The notes beneath the pieces were generated by a model. The model was not told the origin of the DNA and did no database searches. It saw only the letters and a list, made by a program, of their open reading frames with translations. The translations under genes and the position numbers were made by a program. Below are positions 8,718 through 16,981 of a stretch of DNA of 64,000 nucleotides, in pieces. The stretch covers positions 1,178,001 through 1,242,000 of the forward strand of contig NZ_CP092497.1 of assembly GCF_022479115.1 (NCBI RefSeq). Reading direction: 5' to 3'. The stretch comes from Amycolatopsis sp. EV170708-02-1. GTDB lineage: Bacteria; Actinomycetota; Actinomycetes; Mycobacteriales; Pseudonocardiaceae. Numbering within the stretch: position 1 is the first letter of the stretch; each line of letters opens with the position of its first letter.

Positions 8718-9601
8718 TTACGCGCGGGCCGGGACCAGCCCGAGCCGGTTGACCACCTCACGCGTGGCCTTGGACCGGTTGAACGTGTAAAAGTGCAGGT
8801 CCGGCACGCCTTCGGCGATGAGCCGCTCGCACAGCTCGGTCACCGCGTCGATACCTTCGGCTCGGAAGGCCTTCGGGTCGCCCGCCAGCGGCTCGAGCCG
8901 GTCCAGCAGCCGCCGCGGCGCGGGCGCGCCGGACAGCTTGATGGACGTGTGCAGCGTCCGCGGCGTGGTCAGCGGCATGATGCCGGGGATGACCAGTGCC
9001 TCACAGCCGGTGGCCGCCACCCGGTCACGCAGGCGCAGGAAGTCCTCCGGCTCGAAGAACAGCTGCGCGATCGCGAAATCCGCGCCCGCGCGCAGCTTGC
9101 GCACGAGGTACTCGGTGTCGGCTTCGAGGTTCGCCGAGCGCGGGTGGCCGTACGGGAAGGCCGAGACGCCGACGCAGAAGTCGCCGAGCGAACGCACCAG
9201 TTCGACGAGTTCCTCGGCGTAGTTCAGCCCGTCCGGATGCGGGACCCAGTCGCCGTAGACGTCGCCCGGCGGGTCCCCCGCAGCGCGAGGATGTTCCGCA
9301 CGCCGACGGCGGCGTACCAGCCGATGACGTTGCGCAGTTCCGCGACCGAGTGGTTCACGGCGGTGAGGTGCGCCATCGGCACCAGCGTGGTTTCGGTCGC
9401 GACGCGGGCGATGCTGCGGATCGTGCCGTCCCGGCTGGAGCCGCCAGCGCCGTAGGTGATCGACATGTACGCCGGGTCCAGCGGCTCGAGTTCCCGGATC
9501 GACTTCCACAGCACGGCCTCGTCGGCCGCGTCCCGGGGCGGGAAGAACTCGATGGAGAACACGGGTCCATCACCCTGCAACCGCTCGACCACCGACGTCA
9601 T
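8718..9601 (-). CDS. metF: Methylenetetrahydrofolate reductase (frameshifted)
   Basis: MetF reduces 5,10-methylene-THF to 5-methyl-THF for methionine synthesis. Residues 1-107 read normally (FSIEFFPPRD, YMSITYGAGGSSRDGT, GWYAAVGVRNILALRG). The natural continuation DPPGDVYGDWVPHPDGLNY through LFFEPEDF to the stop at 8718 is in another frame. The break is at the run of five C on the plus strand (9275-9279); six would restore one 294-residue enzyme. A base-calling loss is more likely than a real lesion. The ATG at 9601 has TAACAT six bases upstream, a leaderless pattern. Confidence 0.88.
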
Positions 9602-9737
9602 ACGGTCATGTTAGGGGGGAATGTCCGCTGGCTGGGAGCCCCCTCTCAGGCTATGGGCGTGCGATTTGAACCACGTACGAGCGGTTGCCGAGCGGAGCCC
9701 GCCTGGGGAGACTCGGTGGTGAGCACAGGGAGCCGCC

Positions 9738-10415
9738 ATGAGCGCCGAGACCGACACCAGCTGGGATGAGGACGTCCGCGTCGCGGTCTACCGCGCGTTC
9801 GCCGAGCACGGGAGGCCGCCGACGGCGCCCGAACTGGCCGACGCCGCCCACGGATCACTCGCGGTGGCGAAACAGGCACTGCACCGGCTCGCGGAGCGGC
9901 GGCATCTCGTGCTCGACGAATGCGAGCACGTCGTGCTGGCGCATCCGTTCGCGGCGATCCCGCTCGGCTTCTCCGTGATGGGCGAGCGCACGTTGTGGTG
10001 GGGCGGCTGCGCGTGGGATGCGTTCGCGATCCCGCATCTGGTGAAGGCCGAGCCCGAGGTGCTGGTGTCCACCCGCTGCCGCTGCTGCGGCGAACCACAG
10101 GCGCTGATGGTGAACGACCGGACACCGCCGAAGGGCGGGCTGGTCGCGCATTTCCTCGTCCCGGTGGCGCGGATGTGGGACGACGTCGTGCACACCTGCG
10201 CCAACCAGCGGCTGTTCTGCGATGAGTCCTGTGTGGACGAATGGCTGGCGGAAACGGGGCAGGACAAGGGTTACGTCATGGATCTGGCGACACTGTGGCG
10301 GCTCGCGGCCGGCTGGTACGACGGCAGGCTCGACCACGGCTACACCCGCCGGGACCCGGCCGCCGCGGCCGCGTACTTCGCCCAAGCCGGGCTGAGCGGA
10401 CCGTTCTGGAGCTAG
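9738..10415 (+). CDS. Alkylmercury lyase (MerB)-like protein
   Basis: The 225-residue protein starts with a winged-helix-like segment (residues 11-60) and continues into a MerB-type domain. The three residues used by organomercurial lyase to break carbon-mercury bonds appear to be present: Cys91 and Asp94 in GGCAWDAF, and Cys154 in VVHTCANQ. Extra cysteines occur in TRCRCCG (114-117) and LFCDESC (161-165). No merA, merR or mercury transporter is nearby, so a real role in mercury resistance is unproven. It is divergent from metF and overlaps the convergent azlD by four bases. Confidence 0.75.
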   Translation: MSAETDTSWDEDVRVAVYRAFAEHGRPPTAPELADAAHGSLAVAKQALHRLAERRHLVLDECEHVVLAHPFAAIPLGFSVMGERTLWWGGCAWDAFAIPHLVKAEPEVLVSTRCRCCGEPQALMVNDRTPPKGGLVAHFLVPVARMWDDVVHTCANQRLFCDESCVDEWLAETGQDKGYVMDLATLWRLAAGWYDGRLDHGYTRRDPAAAAAYFAQAGLSGPFWS

Positions 10416-10717
10416 AGGAGGAACCGCAGCGCGGCCGTGACGACGACCCCGCAGAGGATCGCGGCGAGCACCGGCACGCGCAGCGCGTAGGTCACCGCGA
10501 TCGCGGCCAGACCGGCGCAGAGCGTCCAGTCGAGCCCGGACCAGGCCGGACCGGTCACGTCCGTGAGCACGAGCCCGGCCAGCAGCGCGGGCGCGAGCAG
10601 CGCGATGACCCCCGCGAGCCGCGGCGGCAGCGTCCGGTCGCCGAGCAGGACCGGCCCCGCCGCCTTGAATCCGATGCTGACCAGCGCGACGGCGACGATC
10701 GCGAGCCAGAGCGTCAT
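10412..10717 (-). CDS. azlD: AzlD family branched-chain amino acid export subunit
   Basis: This 101-residue protein has four hydrophobic segments and begins MTLWLAIVAVALVSIGFKAA, typical of the small AzlD partner that works with AzlC to export branched-chain amino acids or analogues across the membrane. The ATG at 10717 overlaps the azlC stop by four bases, so the pair is coupled. Confidence 0.85.
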   Translation of the reverse strand: MTLWLAIVAVALVSIGFKAAGPVLLGDRTLPPRLAGVIALLAPALLAGLVLTDVTGPAWSGLDWTLCAGLAAIAVTYALRVPVLAAILCGVVVTAALRFLL

Positions 10718-11382
10718 CGCCGCGCCCCCAGCCCGAGCAGCGCGGCGGCCGAAGCGCCGATCAGCGCGAGCCCGACGGGGACGAACAGCACCAGGATCCC
10801 GGCGAGGCAGGCGGCGAGGGCCGCGGTCAGCGCCGCCTGGCGCGAACGGCGCAGTTCGTCGATGAGCAGGACCAGGAAGAAGCCGGGGAACACGACGTCG
10901 AGCCCGAACCGGGAGACGACGTCCGGCGGCGGCGCGGCCAGGACCCCGAGCACCGTCCCCAGCACCCACGCGGGCAGCTGGACGAGCGTGCAGCCGATGA
11001 GTTTCTCGCGATCGAACCGCCCTTCGCCGAGGTGGGCGGCCACCCACGAACCGTCGACGACGGCCTGGCCCTCCCAGGCGCGGCGCAGGCGTCCGCCGCG
11101 CAGATCCGAGGCGACGGCGGCGCCCATCGGCAGGAACCGGGCGTTGATCAGGGCCGCCGCGCCGACCGCGACGGCGAGATTGCCGCCGCCCGCGAGCGCG
11201 GTGGCCATCGCGAACTGGGCGGAGCCGGAGAACACGACGAGCGAAGCGACGATCGGGGCGGCGATCCCCCAGCCGAGGGTCTGGCTGTACGCGCCGAAGG
11301 TGACGCCGAGGACGAAGGTCGCGACGCCCAGTCCGAGCCCGACACGGGCGCCGGCCAGGTAGCTGCGCCGGAGCGTTGTCAT
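10714..11382 (-). CDS. azlC: AzlC family branched-chain amino acid export permease
   Basis: The 222-residue membrane protein has about six hydrophobic helices and the AzlC-type start (GARVGLGLGVATFVLGVTFGA). With AzlD it forms an exporter of branched-chain amino acids or related compounds. The ATG at 11382 is preceded by TAGGGT six bases upstream, suggesting a leaderless transcript. The divergent CGNR protein 48 bases away is the likely local regulator. Confidence 0.87.
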   Translation of the reverse strand: MTTLRRSYLAGARVGLGLGVATFVLGVTFGAYSQTLGWGIAAPIVASLVVFSGSAQFAMATALAGGGNLAVAVGAAALINARFLPMGAAVASDLRGGRLRRAWEGQAVVDGSWVAAHLGEGRFDREKLIGCTLVQLPAWVLGTVLGVLAAPPPDVVSRFGLDVVFPGFFLVLLIDELRRSRQAALTAALAACLAGILVLFVPVGLALIGASAAALLGLGARR

Positions 11383-11429
11383 AGCCAGACCCTAACAAGC
11401 TAAACTGCTTTTGACCATTAGGAGGATTC

Positions 11430-11978
11430 GTGGACGGCCACTGGGACGGGTACGACAGCATCGGCGGGAGCGTGCCGTTGGACCTGGTCAACACCGTTTC
11501 CTGGCGGCGCGATCCGGCCCGGCGGGAAGACCGGCTTTCGGCTCCGGCACGGCTGTCCGAGTGGGTCGTCCTGGTCGGCGCGGGCACCGAACGGCTGGAG
11601 GTCTCCGAAGCCGTCCTGGAGGCGGTCAAGGACTTTCGCGAGACGCTGTATCGCGTGCTGGTGTCGGATCCGCCGGACGTCACGGCGTTGCGCAAGCCGC
11701 TGCTGGCGGCGTACCGGCACGCCGAACTCACGCCGTCCCTGCCGCTGCGGTGGCAGGTGCCGTTGGTGGACGACGCCGCGTTGCCGCACTTCCTCGCGCT
11801 GGCGGCCGAAGACCTGCTCCGGTCCGGCGAGCTGGAACGGATCCGGGAGTGCGAGGGACCGGGATGCGGCTGGGTCTTCACCGATCACACGCGCAACCGG
11901 TCGCGGCGCTGGTGCAGTTCGTCGGACTGCGGGAACCGGGCGCGGGCGAAGCGGCACTACGACAAGACCCGCGGCTGA
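11430..11978 (+). CDS. ABATE/CGNR zinc finger protein, putative transcription regulator
   Basis: The 182 residues comprise an N-terminal ABATE-like domain (GSVPLDLVNTVSWR) and a C-terminal CGNR zinc finger: CEGPGCGWVFTDHTRNRSRR followed by WCSSSDCGNRARAKRHY. Four Cys residues would bind zinc and the basic tail DNA. The GTG at 11430 follows a GGAGG site at 11421-11425. It is divergent from azlCD, with AAGCTAAACTGCTT between them as a possible operator; TAAACT at 11401 could be its -10 box. Control of azlCD is inferred from context only. Confidence 0.82.
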   Translation: MDGHWDGYDSIGGSVPLDLVNTVSWRRDPARREDRLSAPARLSEWVVLVGAGTERLEVSEAVLEAVKDFRETLYRVLVSDPPDVTALRKPLLAAYRHAELTPSLPLRWQVPLVDDAALPHFLALAAEDLLRSGELERIRECEGPGCGWVFTDHTRNRSRRWCSSSDCGNRARAKRHYDKTRG

Positions 11979-12046
11979 CGTCTCTTTCGCCACATTCGAA
12001 GGCACCCGACTGGGTCACGACGACGTCCTTCCCGGAGGATGTGCTC

Positions 12047-13138
12047 ATGGACACGTCCGCCTACGACGCCGATCTGCCCGCCCACGTCGAGCGGGCGCTG
12101 GCCGGATTCCTCGAGCGCGCCGGTGCCGAAATCCGCCGCACCGAGCCGACGGTCGGGGCCGGGATCGACGCGCTGGCCGGATTCGTACTGGGCGGCGGCA
12201 AACGCCTGCGCCCGACGTTCGCCTGGTGGGGCTGGCGCGGCGCGGGCGGCGATCCGGCGGGGCCGGACGTCGAAGGCGTGCTGCAGGCAGTGGCGAGCCT
12301 GGAGTTGATCCAGGCGTGCGCGCTGATCCACGACGACCTCATCGACTCCTCCGATTCGCGCCGCGGTTCGCCGACGGTGCACATCGCGGGCGCGAAGCTG
12401 CACGCCGACAGCGGCTGGCTGGGTTCGCCGAGCACGTTCGGGCTCGCGACCGCCGTCCTGGTCGGCGACCTCGCGCTGGCCTGGGCCGACGACATGTTCG
12501 GCGAGGCCCCGCTCCCGCCCGCGGCCCTCGCGGCGGCGCGGCCGGCGTGGCGCGCGATGCGCACCGAGGTGCTCGCCGGCCAGTACCTCGACGTCCGCAC
12601 CCAGGCCACCGGCGACGCCTCCCCCGAGGCGGCGCTGCACATCTGCAAGCTCAAGACGGCCGCGTACACCGTCCAGCGCCCGCTGCACCTCGGTGCCGCG
12701 CTCGGCGGTGCCGACGAGGCGCTGATCGCGACGCTGCGCGAGTTCGGCGACGAGGTCGGCGTGGCGTTCCAGCTGCGGGACGACCTGCTCGGCGTGTTCG
12801 GCGACCCGTCGGTCACCGGCAAACCCGCGGGCGACGACCTGCGTGAGGGCAAGCGGACGCTGCTGGTCGCGCTGGGTCTCCAGCGCGCGGCCGAACAGGG
12901 CAAGGACGCGGCGGCGAAGGTCATCTCCGACGCCATCGGCGACGCGCACCTGTCCGAAGACGCCGTCGAGACCGTGCGTGAGGCGCTGCAGGACGTGGGC
13001 GCCGTCGACGCGGTGGAACGCCGTATCGACGAGCTCACCGACTCCGCGATGGCCGCGCTGGACCGCGCCCACCTGGCCGAACCCGCCCCCGCCGCGCTGA
13101 CCGGGCTGGTCGTCAAGGCGACCCAGCGGACGTACTGA
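12047..13138 (+). CDS. crtE: Geranylgeranyl diphosphate synthase-type prenyltransferase
   Basis: This 363-residue polyprenyl synthetase condenses isopentenyl diphosphate units. Both Asp-rich metal sites are visible, DDLID near residue 103 and RDDLLGVFGD near 246, together with GGGKRLRP near 50. Its position directly before crtI and crtB points to geranylgeranyl diphosphate for carotenoids; it also resembles mycobacterial IdsA2. The ATG at 12047 has a GGAGG site eight bases upstream. The stop overlaps the crtI start by one base (TGATG). Product chain length is inferred, not read from sequence. Confidence 0.88.
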   Translation: MDTSAYDADLPAHVERALAGFLERAGAEIRRTEPTVGAGIDALAGFVLGGGKRLRPTFAWWGWRGAGGDPAGPDVEGVLQAVASLELIQACALIHDDLIDSSDSRRGSPTVHIAGAKLHADSGWLGSPSTFGLATAVLVGDLALAWADDMFGEAPLPPAALAAARPAWRAMRTEVLAGQYLDVRTQATGDASPEAALHICKLKTAAYTVQRPLHLGAALGGADEALIATLREFGDEVGVAFQLRDDLLGVFGDPSVTGKPAGDDLREGKRTLLVALGLQRAAEQGKDAAAKVISDAIGDAHLSEDAVETVREALQDVGAVDAVERRIDELTDSAMAALDRAHLAEPAPAALTGLVVKATQRTY

Positions 13139-14612
13139 TGCGCACTGTCACCGGTCCGAGTGACCACGTGGTGGTGATCGGTGGCGGGCTCGCCGGGCTG
13201 TCGGCGACGCTGCACCTGCTCGGCGCCGGACGCCGGGTGACGCTGCTGGAGCAGGACAAGAGCCCCGGCGGGCGGGCCGGGCAGGCGGATTTCGGCGGCA
13301 ACACCGTCGACACCGGCGCCAGCGTCCTGACCATGCCGGAGCTGCTCGACGAGGCCTTTTCCGCGGTCGGCGAATCGCTGGCGGACAACCTGACGCTGAC
13401 GCGGCTCGACCCGGCCTACCGCGCGAGGTTCGCCGACGGGAGCACGATCGCCGTGCACACCGAGGCGGCGGCGATGGAGGCCGAGATCCGCGAAGCCGCC
13501 GGTCCGGCCGAGGCCGAGGGCTATCGGCGGCTGCGGCGCTGGCTGACCGAGCTGTACGCGGTGCAGAAGGACCATTTCATCGGCGCGAACTTCGACTCGC
13601 CGCTCGATCTCGTGCGCCCGGAACTGGCGAAATTGGCCGCACTGGGCGGTTTCGGACGGCTCGGCCCGAAGATCGGCGGGTTCCTGCGCGACGACCGGGT
13701 GCGTCGCCTGTTCTCCTTCCAGGCGCTCTACGCGGGACTCGACCCGGCGCGCGCGATCGGCGCGTACGGCGTCATCTCCTACATGGACACCGTCGGCGGG
13801 GTCTACTACCCGTCGGGCGGGATGGGCGCGATCGCGCGGGCGATGGCGAACGCGGCCGAACGCTCCGGCGCGGAGCTGCGCTTCGGCACCGAAGCAGCTT
13901 GGCTGGAAAGGGTTTCCTCGCGGGTGCGCGCGGTGCGGACCCGCACCGGTGAGCGGATCCCTTGCGACACGGTGGTTCTCGCGACCGAGCTCGGCACCGC
14001 GTACCGGCTGCTCGGCGCCCGTCCCCGGCGGCCGCTTCCGCTGCGGTACTCGCCGTCGGCCGTCGTGTTGCACGGGCACGCGCCGAAATCGTGGCCGGAT
14101 CTGGGCCACCACACCATCTTCTTCGGCCACGCCTGGGAGAAGACGTTCTCGGAGATCATCCGCGAAGGCAAGCTGATGAGCGATCCGTCGCTGCTGGTGA
14201 CCCGGCCGACGGCGACCGAGCCCGCCCTCGCCCCGGCGGCGACCAGGTGATCTCGGTACTGGCCCCGGCGCCGAACCTCGGCCGCGGCAAGATCGACTGG
14301 GACCGGGTCGGGCCCGCGTACCGCACGGAACTCCTGCGCACACTGGAAACCCGCGGCCTCACCGGCTTCGCGGACGATTTCTCCGTCGACGAGACGATCA
14401 CCCCGGCGGGCTGGGCGGAACGCGGGCTCACCGCGGGCACCCCGTTCTCGCTCGCGCACACCTTCGCCCAGACCGGCCCGTTCCGGCCGGGGAACCTGAT
14501 GCGGGCGGTGGACAACGTCGTACTGGCCGGCTGCGGGACGACGCCGGGCGTCGGTATCCCGCCGGTGGTGATCTCCGGCAGGCTCGCGGCGGGAAGGGTC
14601 ACCGGCCGATGA
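13138..14612 (+). CDS. crtI: Phytoene desaturase (frameshifted)
   Basis: CrtI introduces double bonds into phytoene. The FAD-binding dinucleotide fold is at the start ([20 protein letters not shown]), followed by [19 protein letters not shown] and [15 protein letters not shown]. The frame ends early at 14250, but the normal C-terminus ([15 protein letters not shown] through [18 protein letters not shown]) continues in another frame to 14612. One extra C in the run at 14231-14234 would join them into 491 residues. The stop overlaps crtB by four bases. A sequence error is likelier than gene loss because the operon is otherwise intact. Confidence 0.87.
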
Positions 14613-15538
14613 GCGAACTCGACGCCGCGGGCATCACCGAACCGGCGTTGCGGGCCGCGTACACCGAATGCCGGCGCATCAACGCGCACTACGGCCGCAC
14701 CTTCTTCCTCGCGACCCGGCTGCTGCCGCCGCGGACGAGGCCGTTCGCGCACGCGCTGTACGGCTTCGCGCGGATGGCGGACGAAGTGGTCGACAATCCC
14801 GCGCCCGGCACCGATCCGGCGGTCGCGCTCGACGAGGTCGCCGTCATGGTCGCGCGGGTCTTCGACGGCGGCACACCCGCCGATCCGGTACTGACAGCCC
14901 TCGCCGACACCGTGCGGCGCCACGATCTCGACCGCGACCTGTTCGACGCGTTCCTGCGGTCCATGGCGATGGACCTCAAGATCACCGAGTACGCGACCTA
15001 CGCCGACCTCGGCGAGTACATCCACGGCTCGGCCGAGGTGATCGGCCTGCAGATGCTGCCCGTCTTCGGCACCGTCGTCCCGCTCGCGGAAGCCGTGCCC
15101 GGCGCCACCGCGCTGGGCGAGGCGTTCCAGCTGACCAACTTCCTGCGTGACGTCGGCGAGGATCTCGACCGGGGACGGCTGTACCTGCCGGCCGAGGAAC
15201 TGGCCGCGTTCGGCGTCGACCGTGAGCTGCTCGAATTCTCCCGCGCCCGCGGCCTGCCCGACCGGCGGGTGCGGCGCGCGCTCGCCGTCGCGGTGGCGCG
15301 CAACCGGGCCGTCTACCGCCGCGCCGAAGCGGGAATCCCGTTGCTGCGCGCGGAATCCCGCGACTGCGTGCGGACCGCGCTCGCGCTCTACGAAGGCATC
15401 CTCGACGAGATCGAGGCCCTCGGATACGACGTGTTGAACACCCGCGCGGTCGTCCCCCGCCGTCGTCGGCTGGGTGTCGCTCTGCCGAGGCTGCTGGCGA
15501 GCACGTGGAGCAACTCCAGGCTTAGGGTGCGAACATGA
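14609..15538 (+). CDS. crtB: Phytoene synthase
   Basis: CrtB joins two geranylgeranyl diphosphate molecules head to head to give phytoene. The 309 residues carry both Asp-rich substrate sites: [13 protein letters not shown] near residue 51 and [21 protein letters not shown] near 173. Length and order are normal for squalene/phytoene synthases. It starts inside the crtI stop (ATGA) and its own stop overlaps the next gene in the same way, so at least crtI, crtB and the oxidoreductase gene are co-translated. Confidence 0.93.
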   Translation: MSELDAAGITEPALRAAYTECRRINAHYGRTFFLATRLLPPRTRPFAHALYGFARMADEVVDNPAPGTDPAVALDEVAVMVARVFDGGTPADPVLTALADTVRRHDLDRDLFDAFLRSMAMDLKITEYATYADLGEYIHGSAEVIGLQMLPVFGTVVPLAEAVPGATALGEAFQLTNFLRDVGEDLDRGRLYLPAEELAAFGVDRELLEFSRARGLPDRRVRRALAVAVARNRAVYRRAEAGIPLLRAESRDCVRTALALYEGILDEIEALGYDVLNTRAVVPRRRRLGVALPRLLASTWSNSRLRVRT

Positions 15539-16323
15539 CCACTGCTGCGAACAGGAAGATCAGGATCGGCGTCCAGCTGCAGCCCCAGCACGCCGAATAC
15601 AAGGCGATCCGCCGGGCGGCTTCGGAGGCCGAAGACCTCGGGGTGGACATCGTCTTCAACTGGGACCACTTCTACCCGCTCTACGGCGAGCCCGAGGGCC
15701 TGCACTACGAGTGCTGGACCATGCTGGGCGCCTGGGCGGAGTCGACGTCGCGGGTCGAGATCGGCGCGCTGGTGACGTGCAACAGCTACCGCAATCCCGA
15801 ACTGCTGGCGGATATGGCCCGCACCGTCGACAACATCTCCGACGGACGGCTGATCCTCGGCATCGGCTCCGGCTGGTTCGAGAAGGACTACGACGAGTAC
15901 GGCTACGAGTTCGGCACCGCGGGCGGACGGCTCGACAACCTCGCGGAGGCGCTCCCGCGGATCGAGAGCAGGCTCGGCAAGCTGAACCCGCAGCCGGTCC
16001 GGGACATCCCGGTGCTGATCGGCGGCGGCGGCGAGAAGAAGACCCTGCGCCTGGTGGCGAAGCACGCCGACATCTGGCACGGCTTCGGCGACCCGGAGGT
16101 CGTGGAGCGCAAGGTCAAGATCCTCGACCAGCACTGCGCCGACGTCGGGCGCGACCCGAAGGAGATCGAGCGTTCGGTCGCCGTCGAGGGCGAGCCCGAG
16201 GAGCTGGGCCCGAAGCTGCTGGAGCACGGTGTCTCGCTGTTCACCGTGGCGACCGGCGGGCCGGACTACAACCTGGACAAGCTGCGCTCCTGGATCGCTT
16301 GGCGGGACAAGCAGCAGTCCTGA
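15535..16323 (+). CDS. LLM class (luciferase-like) F420-dependent oxidoreductase
   Basis: The 262-residue protein has the luciferase-like monooxygenase fold of actinobacterial F420-dependent enzymes: [15 protein letters not shown] at the start, [41 protein letters not shown] and [22 protein letters not shown]. The substrate is unknown. It overlaps crtB by four bases (ATGA), so it is made together with the carotenoid enzymes and might modify a carotenoid or simply have been captured by the operon. A family B palindrome follows 12 bases after its stop. Confidence 0.85.
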   Translation: MTTAANRKIRIGVQLQPQHAEYKAIRRAASEAEDLGVDIVFNWDHFYPLYGEPEGLHYECWTMLGAWAESTSRVEIGALVTCNSYRNPELLADMARTVDNISDGRLILGIGSGWFEKDYDEYGYEFGTAGGRLDNLAEALPRIESRLGKLNPQPVRDIPVLIGGGGEKKTLRLVAKHADIWHGFGDPEVVERKVKILDQHCADVGRDPKEIERSVAVEGEPEELGPKLLEHGVSLFTVATGGPDYNLDKLRSWIAWRDKQQS

Positions 16324-16335
16324 TCCGCTCGGGGC

Positions 16336-16381
16336 CTCGTGAGTGGTAAGGACGGTTCTAACCGTCCTTACCACTCACGAG
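16336..16381. repeat. Family B palindrome, probable bidirectional terminator
   Basis: Perfect 22-base inverted repeat with a 2-base centre. Each arm contains GTGAGTGGTAAGGACGGTT or its complement. It lies between convergent genes, 10 bases before the end of the CGNR gene. Confidence 0.85.
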
Positions 16382-16390
16382 CGTTACCGC

Positions 16391-16966
16391 TTACGAACGC
16401 TGCCGCCGGTGCGCCGCCACCCGCTCCCGAGTAGCGCACCGCGTCGAGCAGTACCGGCGAGGGCTTCCCCCGCCCAGGTGCGCGAACGGCTTCCCGCACC
16501 CCGACGCGGCACACAACCCGCCCGGCGGCGCCTGACGGTCCGCGAGCAGCACCGCCAGCGCCAGCGCGGACGACGTCACCAGCCACGCGCCCCACGGCCC
16601 GTCGTCGTCGGCGTCCACGTGCAGATGCCAGCCGAACCCGTCGGCGTGATCGGTCAGCCGCGGCGGATGCGCGTAGCGGGCCAGCAGCCGGTTGAGCACG
16701 CCGGCCGCTTCCGCGGCATCCCGCGCCGCGAACACCTCCCGCAGCTGGACGGCCGCCTCGCGCAGCGACGCCACGTCCGAAGGCGCCAGCTCGACCGAGG
16801 TTTCGCCGTGCGCTTCCAGCACCGCACGAACCGACGCGACCGAGGGTTCCGGCGCGAGCAGGACCTCCAGCAGATCGACCGCCCGCTGCGCCGCCGCCCG
16901 CGCCGACCGGCCGGGCAGGAAATCCCGCTGCGCTGAAGTCATATCCCACTGTAACGTCTCGCTCAT
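16391..16966 (-). CDS. ABATE/CGNR zinc finger protein, putative transcription regulator
   Basis: The 191-residue protein ends in a CGNR-type zinc finger: CAASGCGKPFAHLGGGSPRR followed by YCSTRCATRERVAAHRRQRS, four Cys plus a basic tail, behind an ABATE-like domain. The CGNR residues themselves are CATR here. It is divergent from an MFS exporter and shares its start region. The ATG at 16966 is chosen because CTGTAACG lies seven bases upstream, giving a leaderless promoter that mirrors the exporter's; an ATG at 16942 is the alternative. Control of the neighbouring exporter is inferred. Confidence 0.8.
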   Translation of the reverse strand: MSETLQWDMTSAQRDFLPGRSARAAAQRAVDLLEVLLAPEPSVASVRAVLEAHGETSVELAPSDVASLREAAVQLREVFAARDAAEAAGVLNRLLARYAHPPRLTDHADGFGWHLHVDADDDGPWGAWLVTSSALALAVLLADRQAPPGGLCAASGCGKPFAHLGGGSPRRYCSTRCATRERVAAHRRQRS

Positions 16967-16981
16967 GAGAAGCCGTTACAG
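16949..16981. promoter_or_regulatory. Divergent leaderless promoter with inverted CTGTAACG boxes
   Basis: CTGTAACG at 16949-16956 and its exact complement CGTTACAG at 16974-16981 flank the CATG at 16964-16967, which holds both start codons. Each box contains TAACG(T/G), a plausible -10 element 7 to 8 bases before its ATG. The symmetric boxes could also be the operator of the CGNR protein. Confidence 0.55.

Noticed and set aside
9265..9290. Programmed frameshifting in metF
   Set aside because: No slippery heptamer with a following pseudoknot is evident, and similar single-base losses occur in four unrelated genes.
7059..9455. 798-codon open frame on the plus strand opposite the DUF885 and metF genes
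   Set aside because: Composition is an Arg/Gly/Val-rich shadow of high-GC coding DNA and no family motif appears; the minus-strand proteins are clear.
9640..9712. tRNA-like words (GGTTCAAATC on the minus strand and GCGGTTGCCGAGCGG on the plus strand) near metF
   Set aside because: The words are on opposite strands, the would-be T arm has a mismatched stem, and no cloverleaf can be drawn.
12061..14343. 760-codon minus-strand open frame opposite crtE and crtI
   Set aside because: Low-complexity antisense shadow; the plus strand carries full family motifs.
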